The position numbers and the translations under genes are program-made. DNA of 20,269 bases from a virus: the IMG/VR virus record IMGVR_UViG_3300035196_000009, positions 1 through 20,269 of that record; one strand, given 5' to 3'. Positions 14,658-20,269 of this stretch are shown in pieces. Positions within the stretch are counted from its first letter, which is position 1, and the number at the start of each line of letters is the position of its first letter. The notes under the pieces are model-generated. The model saw nothing but the letters and a program-made list of their open reading frames with translations, searched no databases and was not told where the DNA came from.

Positions 14658-15602
14658 ATGGCGTTTACTACGACAAGCAATTTCGCAGGGAAGGCGGCTG
14701 GATTTTATATTTCAGCAGCGTTAAAATCAGCAGTATCACTTGACTATCTTACAATGATAGAAAATATCAAATTCAAATCTAACATCCAAAAAATGGATGC
14801 AACAGTTACCCCTATTGCAGCAGCAACGTGTGACTTTACAGGAGCAGGAACTCTTGCTTTAACTGAGAAGGTGTTAGAACCGGCTAATCTACAAATTAAC
14901 CTAGATTTATGCAAGGCAACGCTTTTGGATTCTTGGGAAGCGTTACAAATGAGAGCAGGAGCAGGAGCACCTCCGCCTGCATCTTTTGATGACTATGTAA
15001 TTTCTTATATGGGAGATATTATCGGACAAGCAACTGAAAACTCTATTTGGGCAGGAGTAGCAAATGCAGGTGGAGACTTTATCGGATTCACAGGAGCAGG
15101 AGCAGCAGGATGGTTAAGAAATGGAAATGATGCAACAGTTGTGCAAGCAGTTTTAACAGGAGGTGCAGGAGTTGCACCAGTAGTAGGAACAATTATTGCT
15201 GACATCCAAGCAGGATTAGATGCAGTACCGGCAGCAGTTATTGGAAAAGAAGATTTACATATCTACTTAAACCAAAAGAATTATCAATTATACATCCAAG
15301 CAATTTCAGCTTTAGGTTACTTAAATGCTTACAATATGCAAGGGGATTACGTTCCAATGTTCAACGGAATTAAAATAGCTGTTGTTAATGGCTTACAAAA
15401 TGCTGCAATCGTTATAGCTGAGAAGTCAAATTTATTCTTTGGGACTGATTTGCTAAGCGATATTGGAACAGCAGGAACAGGTCCTTCAATCAAGCTTTTG
15501 GATATGTCTCAATTAGACGGAAGTGACAATATGCGAATGGTAGCTCGTTATAGTGCAGGAACTCAGACAGGTATCGGAGCTGATTGCGTACTTGTATCTT
15601 AA
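14658..15602 (+). CDS. Major capsid protein
   Basis: A 314-residue protein with the composition of an HK97-fold capsid protein: Ala/Gly-rich, few charges, and a low-complexity central loop (MRAGAGAPPPASFDDY at 98-113). 'LTEKVLEPANLQINLDLCKA' (68-87) and TLLDSWEALQM (88-98) form the segment I recognise from Bacteroidota phage capsid proteins. Strands at 230-256 (VPMFNGIKIAVVNGL, then IVIAEKSNLFFG) look like the P-domain. It is preceded by a protease and a scaffold-like gene and followed by a probable tail tube gene, the standard capsid context. The N-terminus shows no obvious cleavable Delta domain; the preceding scaffold gene would supply it. Cysteines are at 58, 85 and 310. Confidence 0.85.
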   Translation: MAFTTTSNFAGKAAGFYISAALKSAVSLDYLTMIENIKFKSNIQKMDATVTPIAAATCDFTGAGTLALTEKVLEPANLQINLDLCKATLLDSWEALQMRAGAGAPPPASFDDYVISYMGDIIGQATENSIWAGVANAGGDFIGFTGAGAAGWLRNGNDATVVQAVLTGGAGVAPVVGTIIADIQAGLDAVPAAVIGKEDLHIYLNQKNYQLYIQAISALGYLNAYNMQGDYVPMFNGIKIAVVNGLQNAAIVIAEKSNLFFGTDLLSDIGTAGTGPSIKLLDMSQLDGSDNMRMVARYSAGTQTGIGADCVLVS

Positions 15603-15616
15603 TAAATAAATAATAC

Positions 15617-15646
15617 GGAAGTGAGGGTGTAAAAGCTCTCACTCCC
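15617..15646 (+). terminator. Hairpin between capsid and tail tube genes (attenuator-like)
   Basis: GGAAGTGAG (15617-15625) pairs with CTCACTCCC (15638-15646) with one A-C mismatch, and the stem can extend inward by three pairs (two of them G-U) to a 6-nt loop. No T-run follows; the next bases are TTAACC then an A tract. It is therefore more likely a partial attenuator or a 3'-end stabiliser for the capsid mRNA than a full Rho-independent terminator. Confidence 0.5.
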
Positions 15647-15651
15647 TTAAC

Positions 15652-15669
15652 CTAAAAAAAAACAATAAA
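15652..15669 (+). promoter_or_regulatory. A-rich translation leader of the probable tail tube gene
   Basis: CCTA9 then CAATAAA runs straight into ATG 15670, with no Shine-Dalgarno sequence. With its ATG it differs from the capsid leader at only 3 of 21 positions, which suggests selection for the same strong initiation context. Confidence 0.5.
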
Positions 15670-16257
15670 ATGGCTTGTACAGCACTTACAAAAGGTAGGG
15701 GACTCGACTGTAATAGAATCAGTGGTGGAATTAAATTCGTTTATTTCGGAGTTTACGACCAATTTACAGCACCAATTGAAACAACAGGACTTCCAGTTAC
15801 AGCAGGAGAAGTTACAGACCTTGAAATGGGTTCAAATGACTTATACAGATATACTATGCCTTTAGGCGTAGCTAGTCTTACAGATACAATTGTAGGTAGT
15901 CGCGAGAACGGGACTATTTACTATACGCCAAGTTTGAGCGTTATTCTTAACAGACTTACAAAGGAAGACCAAAATCAAATCAAATTATTAGGAGCGACGA
16001 AACTAGTTTGTTTCGCTCAACTTAATGCAACTTTACCATCAGGAACAGACGTGATAGTTGCTTTAGGAGTTACTAATGGAATGGAACTTAATGCAGGAAC
16101 TATGGACTCAGGAGCAGCTTGGGGAGATAGAGGGGGTTATACTCTTACTTTTGACGGAATGGAGGCTTCTCCATTTCCAATGGTAGCAGACTATCCAATA
16201 GCAACAGGACCATTCACAAATGCAGGGTTTAATTTTGGAACAATAGTTACATCTTAA
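15670..16257 (+). CDS. Probable major tail (tube) protein
   Basis: A 195-residue, beta-rich protein immediately after the major capsid gene and read from a near-identical leader, implying high copy number. 'GGIKFVYFGVYDQFTAPIET' (19-38), then YRYTMPLG, 'ENGTIYYTPSLSVILNRLTK' (79-98), an ATKLVCFAQL strand, and 'DRGGYTLTFDGMEASPFPMV' (152-171) follow the order I associate with tail tube proteins of Bacteroidota phages: a Tyr-rich start, a Leu-x-Val-x-Leu-x-x-Leu strand, an Asn-Gly-x-x-Leu turn, then Gly-Tyr-x-Leu-x-Phe-x-Gly-x-Glu. Cys3 and Cys14 are near the N-terminus. It is separated from the other tail genes by the head block, which is unusual. A capsid decoration protein is the main alternative. 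The Rho-independent terminator at 16285 follows it. Confidence 0.68.
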   Translation: MACTALTKGRGLDCNRISGGIKFVYFGVYDQFTAPIETTGLPVTAGEVTDLEMGSNDLYRYTMPLGVASLTDTIVGSRENGTIYYTPSLSVILNRLTKEDQNQIKLLGATKLVCFAQLNATLPSGTDVIVALGVTNGMELNAGTMDSGAAWGDRGGYTLTFDGMEASPFPMVADYPIATGPFTNAGFNFGTIVTS

Positions 16258-16284
16258 TTTTCTTATCTGTTTTCTTATAATATT

Positions 16285-16317
16285 AAAAGGGTAGCTTAAT
16301 TGCTGCCTTTTTTTTTT
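16285..16317 (+). terminator. Rho-independent terminator after the capsid/tail tube unit
   Basis: AAAAGGGTAGC (16285-16295) pairs with GCTGCCTTTT (from 16302) through an 11-bp stem with two G-U wobbles and the 6-nt loop TTAATT. The stem runs into a 10-T tract (16308-16317). It is the strongest terminator in the window and lies between the tail tube stop (16257) and promoter motif P5 (16332). Confidence 0.9.
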
Positions 16318-16331
16318 AAAACACTACAGAA

Positions 16332-16362
16332 CCAAATAAAAACAATACTTTTCTATTATATA
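16332..16362 (+). promoter_or_regulatory. Putative phage late promoter P5 (portal and lysis unit)
   Basis: Copy 5: CCAAAT at 16332-16337, 15 nt, then CTATTATATA at 16353-16362. ATG is at 16365, so the predicted start of transcription is at about 16366 and the mRNA would be leaderless. It begins 15 nt after the strong terminator, the best single argument that this motif is a promoter: genes from 16365 onward need a new transcript. Confidence 0.72.
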
Positions 16363-16364
16363 GT

Positions 16365-16838
16365 ATGATACAAGCAATTACAGCAACTAACATCATAGCG
16401 GAAATATCAACTGAAGATAATAGAATAGATACGACAGTAGCCTCTACACAGATTAGATTCTTAGTTAAGTTTATTAATGACCTTGACGGTTCTATTGAAT
16501 ATTGTTATCCGACAAGCTTAATACATGAAAGATATACAAAAATTTCATTTTCTTATTTAGCAATTCCCACTGTTTTTACAGGGATTAATCTTTTACCTGC
16601 TGGTCACTGGAAATATGAAGTATATGAAGTCAGTTGGATAGGAACAATTGTTGTGGCTTTGAATACAGCTCCAGTTAATGAAACAGATGTTTTGCCTGTA
16701 GCTAATACCAACGGAATTGTTCAAGGAATAGTTACAAAAGGGATTCTAAATTTAACAGAAAAAGCAGGCACAGAGCAGGTACAATATAATCAACACGAAT
16801 CACCAGAAGGAACGAATACTATTTACTACGGACAATAA
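16365..16838 (+). CDS. Conserved virion-associated protein (157 aa)
   Basis: A 157-residue beta-rich protein. 'TQIRFLVKFINDLDGSIEYC' (28-47) leads into a YPTSLIHERYTKISF strand pair, then 'LLPAGHWKYEVYEVSWIGTI' (76-95) and a C-terminal segment of GIVTKGILNLTEK followed by a Tyr-x-Gln tail. The Arg-Tyr-x-x-(Ile/Phe)-x-Phe and Gly-x-Trp-x-Tyr-x-Val-Tyr elements form a recurrent pattern in small structural proteins of Bacteroidota phages, where these genes sit close to the portal. I cannot give a role. Position next to the portal suggests a head vertex or head-tail part. It begins 2 nt after promoter motif P5 and ends 9 nt before the portal ATG, so the two are co-transcribed. Confidence 0.55.
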   Translation: MIQAITATNIIAEISTEDNRIDTTVASTQIRFLVKFINDLDGSIEYCYPTSLIHERYTKISFSYLAIPTVFTGINLLPAGHWKYEVYEVSWIGTIVVALNTAPVNETDVLPVANTNGIVQGIVTKGILNLTEKAGTEQVQYNQHESPEGTNTIYYGQ

Positions 16839-16847
16839 AAATTAAAA

Positions 16848-18836
16848 ATGGATAAAATACTTTCAATAAACTTAAGCACATCAACAGCTCCAATAGTACA
16901 GGAAGTAAGAGGAAGAGATTATATAGAATATGGAACAGACGATTGGAAAAACCTCTATCCACAATTTTTAATTGACCTTTACTATAACAGCTCGACACAT
17001 TCAGCTATTATTAACGGTACTGCTGAAATGATTGCAGGGGAAGATATTATCGTTGATGAAGATGACACTAATTTAGAATCTTATGTTAAACTTAAAAAGT
17101 TTTTAAGACACGCAAATAGTCATGAATCTTTACATCAAGTAATTAAAAAAATTGCTTTTGATTTTAAACTTCAGGGAGCTTACGCAATTCATGTTGTATG
17201 GAATAGAGAAAGAACAGAAATAGCTGAAATATATCACGTTCCAGTAGAACGAGTAAGAGCAGGAAGACCGAATGAATTTGGAAAGGTTGATACATATTAT
17301 ATCAGTTCAGATTGGGGTAATGTAAGAGCAAACAAGCCTTATCCTGTAGCTGCTTTTAATGTAAACGACAGAACTGCAGGAAGTCAATTAATATATACTG
17401 GTTCATACTCTCCTAATATGGACGTCTATCATACTCCTGATTATATTGCAGCAAATAATTGGGCATTAGTAGATCAAAAGGTTGCTGAATTCCATCTTAA
17501 TAATATAGAGAATGGATTTTCGGGGAGTTATTTTGTAAGTTTTGCGAACGGAATCCCGACACAAGAGGAAAGACATCAGATAGAACAAAGCCTTACAGAA
17601 AAATTCACTGGCGCTTCTAATAGCGGTAAATTTGTTTTGACCTTCTCAGACGATAGAAGTCGAGTACCTGAAATAACACCTATTAGCGTATCAGACGCAG
17701 ACAAGCAGTATTTAGCGCTTCAAGAGCTATTGGTACAAAATATCCTTACAGGGCATAGGGTAACGTCTAAGACGCTTTTAGGTATAGATTCAGCTAATGG
17801 ATTTTCTAGTTCCGCAGATGAACTTTTAAACGCTGCTAATTTTTATCAAAATACGGTGATTCGACCGTTCCAGTTAAACATCTTAGGAACATTACAAACA
17901 ATATTTTCAGTTAATAATATGGATTTGCCGATTAGCTTTGTTCAGTTGAAACCTATTACAATTCAATTCGATTCTGAAACAATCAGAGATGTTATGACAA
18001 CTTCAGAAATAAGAGAATCGTTAGGTTTACCACCATTAGATTTAGTTAAAGAAGAAACTTTAGACTTTGCAAAAGTTGGTATGATAGACGGCAAGCCTGT
18101 TTTTGATACTATAGAAGAAGCCTTAGCGAGTGCAAAGACTTTAGGGTGTGAAGGGTATCATACGCACGATTATGAAGGGAAAACGGTTTATATGGCTTGT
18201 GAAGGTCATACAGAAGCTACAGAGCTTTCAAAGTTCATTGAAGAATTTGGAGAAGATATGTCAGATGATTGGGAATTAATAGAGGATGAAGTTGTTGACG
18301 GAGAACACCAAGAATTTGACTATGAAGAAGTATTAAACGAATTAGTAAATGAAAAGATTGAGTTAGCATCAACAGGAAGAGCTATTCCAAGTCGTAAGTC
18401 TGAGCAAGACGGACAATCAAAAAAAACTGCTGATTATTTTAGGGTGCGTTATGTATATTCTCAGGATAATTTCTTAACTAATAAGTCAGGCACAAAAAGA
18501 GAATTTTGCAGACAAATGACAGGTCAAAATAAACTTTATAGAAAAGAGGATATTTTAAATATGAGTACAAAAGCTGTGAATCCTGGATTCGGACCTAAAG
18601 GCACTAATAAATATTCAATATGGCTTTACAAAGGAGGACCTCAATGTTTTCACTTTTGGAGTAGAAGAATCTTCAAGACTGTAATAGGAGAATCTAAGAC
18701 AACTAAGATAGAAGATGCTGATATGATAGGTTACACAAAAGCAAGGTCAGAAGGCTTTACAGCTAAGAAGAACGACAAGCTAGTAGCAACACCACCAAGA
18801 AAAATGAAAAATAACGGATATATAAACGCAAGATAA
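16848..18836 (+). CDS. Portal protein with long C-terminal extension (662 aa)
   Basis: The portal ring forms the DNA channel at one vertex of the head. Residues 1-400 are portal-like: YGTDDWKNLYPQFLIDLYY (28-46), 'SSTHSAIINGTAEMIAGEDI' (48-67), FKLQGAYAIHVVW (106-118), 'GSYFVSFANGIPTQEERHQI' (226-245), QYLALQELLVQNILTGHRVTS (287-307) and a C-terminal LPPLDLV. Residues about 411-460 hold a Cys/His cluster, C434, H438, H440, C451 and H454, in GCEGYHTH...ACEGH, which could bind a metal. Residues about 525-655 are a further domain with REFCRQM, NPGFGPKG (578-585) and 'IWLYKGGPQCFHFWSRR' (591-607). Typical portals of this kind end near 400-500 residues, so at least 160 residues are extra. It lies 13 kb from the terminase, which is unusual. 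The next gene starts 2 nt after its stop. Confidence 0.82.
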   Translation: MDKILSINLSTSTAPIVQEVRGRDYIEYGTDDWKNLYPQFLIDLYYNSSTHSAIINGTAEMIAGEDIIVDEDDTNLESYVKLKKFLRHANSHESLHQVIKKIAFDFKLQGAYAIHVVWNRERTEIAEIYHVPVERVRAGRPNEFGKVDTYYISSDWGNVRANKPYPVAAFNVNDRTAGSQLIYTGSYSPNMDVYHTPDYIAANNWALVDQKVAEFHLNNIENGFSGSYFVSFANGIPTQEERHQIEQSLTEKFTGASNSGKFVLTFSDDRSRVPEITPISVSDADKQYLALQELLVQNILTGHRVTSKTLLGIDSANGFSSSADELLNAANFYQNTVIRPFQLNILGTLQTIFSVNNMDLPISFVQLKPITIQFDSETIRDVMTTSEIRESLGLPPLDLVKEETLDFAKVGMIDGKPVFDTIEEALASAKTLGCEGYHTHDYEGKTVYMACEGHTEATELSKFIEEFGEDMSDDWELIEDEVVDGEHQEFDYEEVLNELVNEKIELASTGRAIPSRKSEQDGQSKKTADYFRVRYVYSQDNFLTNKSGTKREFCRQMTGQNKLYRKEDILNMSTKAVNPGFGPKGTNKYSIWLYKGGPQCFHFWSRRIFKTVIGESKTTKIEDADMIGYTKARSEGFTAKKNDKLVATPPRKMKNNGYINAR

Positions 18837-18838
18837 TT

Positions 18839-19411
18839 ATGAGCTATGTACTATTTATATCAGAGGCTAAATTAAAAGACTCTACAGCAATTAACTTAAA
18901 TGTAGATGTGGAAATATTGCTCCCGTTTGTACGTGAAGCGCAAAAAATCTATGTGGAAACAGCGCTAGGGACTGACCTAAACAATAAATTGAAAAACTTA
19001 ATTATTGCCGGAACTGTGGGAAATGTTGGCAATGAAGCTTATAAGACTTTGCTAGATGATTACATAGGGGATATGTTACCGTCGTATAGTCTTTATCATG
19101 CTTTTAATTATCTTAGGCACAAAGTAGAGAACGGAAATATTTTTTCCAAAACTTCTGAAACTGGTAACGCCTTAAGTACGGAAGAGGCGCAAAGCTTTAG
19201 AGAAGAAATTTTAAATACTGGAAGTTACTATCGTGAAAGACTAATCCTTTACATTATTAACAATTCCGCTAGTTTCCCTGAATATACGACTAATACTGGA
19301 GCTGACGTAAACCCTTCAAGAGATAACTATTATAACAACATGAACCTAGAAAGAACAAACAATCAAGGTACACGACTTACATTAAGAAACTTTTTAAACG
19401 CTTCTGATTAA
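18839..19411 (+). CDS. DUF6712-like head-tail connector protein
   Basis: A 190-residue protein with the order of the DUF6712 family: an opening strand with ISEAKLKDSTAINLNVDVE (8-26), then LLPFVREAQKIYVETALGTDL (28-48), a central helix ending 'GNEAYKTLLDDYIGDMLPSY' (64-83), and YHAFNYLRHKVENGNIF near 86-102. The C-terminal half is hydrophilic and Asn-rich. The group is all-helical and is found next to portal genes in Bacteroidota phages, where the equivalent of lambda gpFI/HK97 gp6 adaptors sits. Head completion is therefore the likely role. It follows the portal by 2 nt and its stop overlaps the next ATG as TAATG. Confidence 0.75.
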   Translation: MSYVLFISEAKLKDSTAINLNVDVEILLPFVREAQKIYVETALGTDLNNKLKNLIIAGTVGNVGNEAYKTLLDDYIGDMLPSYSLYHAFNYLRHKVENGNIFSKTSETGNALSTEEAQSFREEILNTGSYYRERLILYIINNSASFPEYTTNTGADVNPSRDNYYNNMNLERTNNQGTRLTLRNFLNASD

Positions 19412-19527
19412 TGAAGAAACACTACAAGCCAAAACAAATTAATATAACTAAGCTTAAATTCTACTTGGATAAAAAGCCTAAAAATAAAACAAATGCAAGA
19501 CAGCCTACAAGTAGGACTAGCAAATAG
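19411..19527 (+). CDS. Small basic hypothetical protein (38 aa)
   Basis: The start overlaps the previous stop as TAATG (19409-19413). The 38-residue product has about 14 Lys/Arg and one acidic residue, with no membrane segment. It overlaps the next gene by 35 nt in another frame. Coupled start and genome position support expression, but such a short Lys-rich ORF in AT-rich DNA could be fortuitous. No family recognised. Confidence 0.4.
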   Translation: MKKHYKPKQINITKLKFYLDKKPKNKTNARQPTSRTSK

Positions 19528-19642
19528 CGCCGCAATAGGATTAAGTCTAGGTCAAGCAAATGAAGCTTTGACGTTAATTTCCTTAATTCTAGCAATCACC
19601 TTTACGGTATATAAATTTGTAAAGTATGATAAAAAAAAATGA
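19493..19642 (+). CDS. Holin-like small membrane protein
   Basis: A 49-residue protein: a mildly hydrophobic N-terminal half ('VGLANSAAIGLSLGQANEAL', 7-26), one strong membrane span at about 26-43 (LTLISLILAITFTVYKFV), and a charged Lys/Asp tail ending in KKK. The layout of one span and a positively charged tail is that of small phage holins, which make the lesions that release endolysin. Its stop TGA (19640-19642) overlaps the ATG of the DUF5675 gene, forming the usual lysis pair. It overlaps the preceding ORF by 35 nt. Membrane protein: clear. Holin function: inferred from context. Confidence 0.7.
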   Translation: MQDSLQVGLANSAAIGLSLGQANEALTLISLILAITFTVYKFVKYDKKK

Positions 19643-20043
19643 TAAACCTTTTATTGATTAGAGATACTTTCTCTAACATAAGTACAATCGGAGAATTATT
19701 TTTGAACGGTGAAAGGATGTGTGACACCTTAGAGAATCCCTGGATAAATAATAAGAAGAATGTCAGTTGCATTCCAAAAGGAGAATATAAAGTAAGACTA
19801 AGACTAGCTAGAGAATCAGCAACAAGGGATTATTTACATTTGCTAGTTGAGGATGTTGAAAACAGAAGTTATATACTTTTCCACAGAGGCAATACAGCAA
19901 AGGACACTAGCGGATGTATCTTGGTCGGTTTAGGAAGTCAACAGGACTTTGTTAGCAATTCAGTCTTAGCAATGGACTTATTAATCAAAGAAATAGTTAA
20001 TTTAGGCGGCGAAAACATTAATTTAATAATCAAAAATAAATAA
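19639..20043 (+). CDS. DUF5675 family lysis-associated protein
   Basis: A 134-residue cytoplasmic-type protein with the DUF5675 layout. 'STIGELFLNGERMCDTLENP' (15-34), with an Asn-Gly turn and Thr-Leu-Glu, is followed by SCIPKGEYKV (43-52), then the core 'FHRGNTAKDTSGCILVG' at 81-97 with His82, Asp89 and Cys93. The His-x-Gly-Asn-x-x-x-Asp-x-x-Gly-Cys arrangement recalls the L,D-transpeptidase (YkuD) active site, so a cell-wall enzyme is plausible; the biochemistry of this family is unproven. It lies between two membrane proteins that resemble holins, the position of an endolysin. No signal peptide is visible. It is probably the endolysin or part of the lysis system. Confidence 0.82.
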   Translation: MINLLLIRDTFSNISTIGELFLNGERMCDTLENPWINNKKNVSCIPKGEYKVRLRLARESATRDYLHLLVEDVENRSYILFHRGNTAKDTSGCILVGLGSQQDFVSNSVLAMDLLIKEIVNLGGENINLIIKNK

Positions 20044-20044
20044 T

Positions 20045-20239
20045 ATGAAAAAGTTTTTTCAAAAGTATCTAATCGGTCAAATGCTAAAGAGTAAGAAATT
20101 CTGGTATGCTATTTCAGCAGTTGTCGTTCCTGCAATAGTAACATATTTAGGAGTCGATACTGAAACAGCAAAAGAATTATATCACGCAATCTTAGTTCTA
20201 ATCGTAGGACAAGGAATCGCCGACGTTGCTAAAAAATAA
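20045..20239 (+). CDS. Small two-span membrane protein, possible second holin
   Basis: A 64-residue protein. A basic, aromatic N-terminus (MKKFFQKYLIG) is followed by KSKKFWYAISAVVVPAIVTYLG (15-36) with one span, a short acidic link, and 'AILVLIVGQGIADVAKK' with a second. The Lys-Ser-Lys-Lys-Phe-Trp start and Gly-Gln-Gly-x-Ala-Asp motif are typical of small phage holin-like proteins. It begins 2 nt after the DUF5675 stop. With the 19493 gene it makes a second candidate holin; one may act as an antiholin or as a spanin-like helper. The 30 bases after it hold no recognisable feature. Confidence 0.68.
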   Translation: MKKFFQKYLIGQMLKSKKFWYAISAVVVPAIVTYLGVDTETAKELYHAILVLIVGQGIADVAKK

Positions 20240-20269
20240 CCGATACAGATTAAAGCCTAACGAGATAGC

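Noticed and set aside
1-20269. tRNA, integrase, attachment site, CRISPR array, insertion sequence
   Set aside because: No cloverleaf-like sequence, recombinase motifs, regular direct repeats or transposase pattern seen on either strand. The only recurrent sequence is the promoter-like motif.

Overview
The window is about 20.3 kb of a tailed double-stranded DNA phage. It is AT-rich (about one-third G+C by eye), and every gene I can support lies on the + strand. The host is most likely a member of Bacteroidota, probably a flavobacterium. The grounds are families known mainly from Bacteroidota phages and prophages (DUF6712-type connector, DUF5675-type lysis protein, XkdF-type protease with a Cys-rich N-terminus, the hub-like tail protein), starts preceded by A-rich leaders rather than Shine-Dalgarno sequences, and heavy use of TAATG/ATGA overlaps. 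A tape measure protein with no visible sheath gene points to a siphovirus; 548 residues at 0.15 nm each predicts a tail near 80 nm. No integrase, repressor, tRNA or CRISPR array is visible, and both window ends cut into the genome.

Layout. Positions 1-2056 hold the end of a non-structural block: three small ORFs, a DUF3310-like protein, an orphan beta-class DNA methyltransferase, a small Cys protein and a NinB-like recombination protein. Then come terminase small and large subunits (2072-3620). The tail block (3665-12696) has a tail assembly chaperone with a probable -1 frameshift, a tail terminator-like protein, a small virion protein, an HK97-gp10-like neck protein, two large tail-tip proteins, a fibre with YadA-like repeats and the tape measure. 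The head block follows: XkdF-type protease with a coiled-coil tail (12732), acidic scaffold-like protein (13974), major capsid protein (14658), probable tail tube protein (15670), a conserved virion protein (16365), portal with a long C-terminal extension (16848) and DUF6712 connector (18839). The window closes with a lysis cassette (19411-20239).

Two features go beyond routine annotation. First, a 9-T run at 4179-4187 carries a T TTT TTT slippery heptamer in the frame of the first chaperone ORF. A 7-bp hairpin follows 5 nt later, and the -1 frame is open to 4437, so a 257-residue G/GT-type fusion is predicted. Second, a two-part sequence, Y(C/A)AAAY or a near match, then 15 nt, then CTATTATATA, occurs five times at identical spacing in front of five genes. 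One copy directly follows the only strong Rho-independent terminator. It looks like a phage-specific late promoter that divides the structural genes into five nested units and predicts leaderless mRNAs at four of the five sites.

The gene order is also unusual: the portal is 13 kb from the terminase, tail genes precede head genes, and tail-tip genes precede the tape measure.
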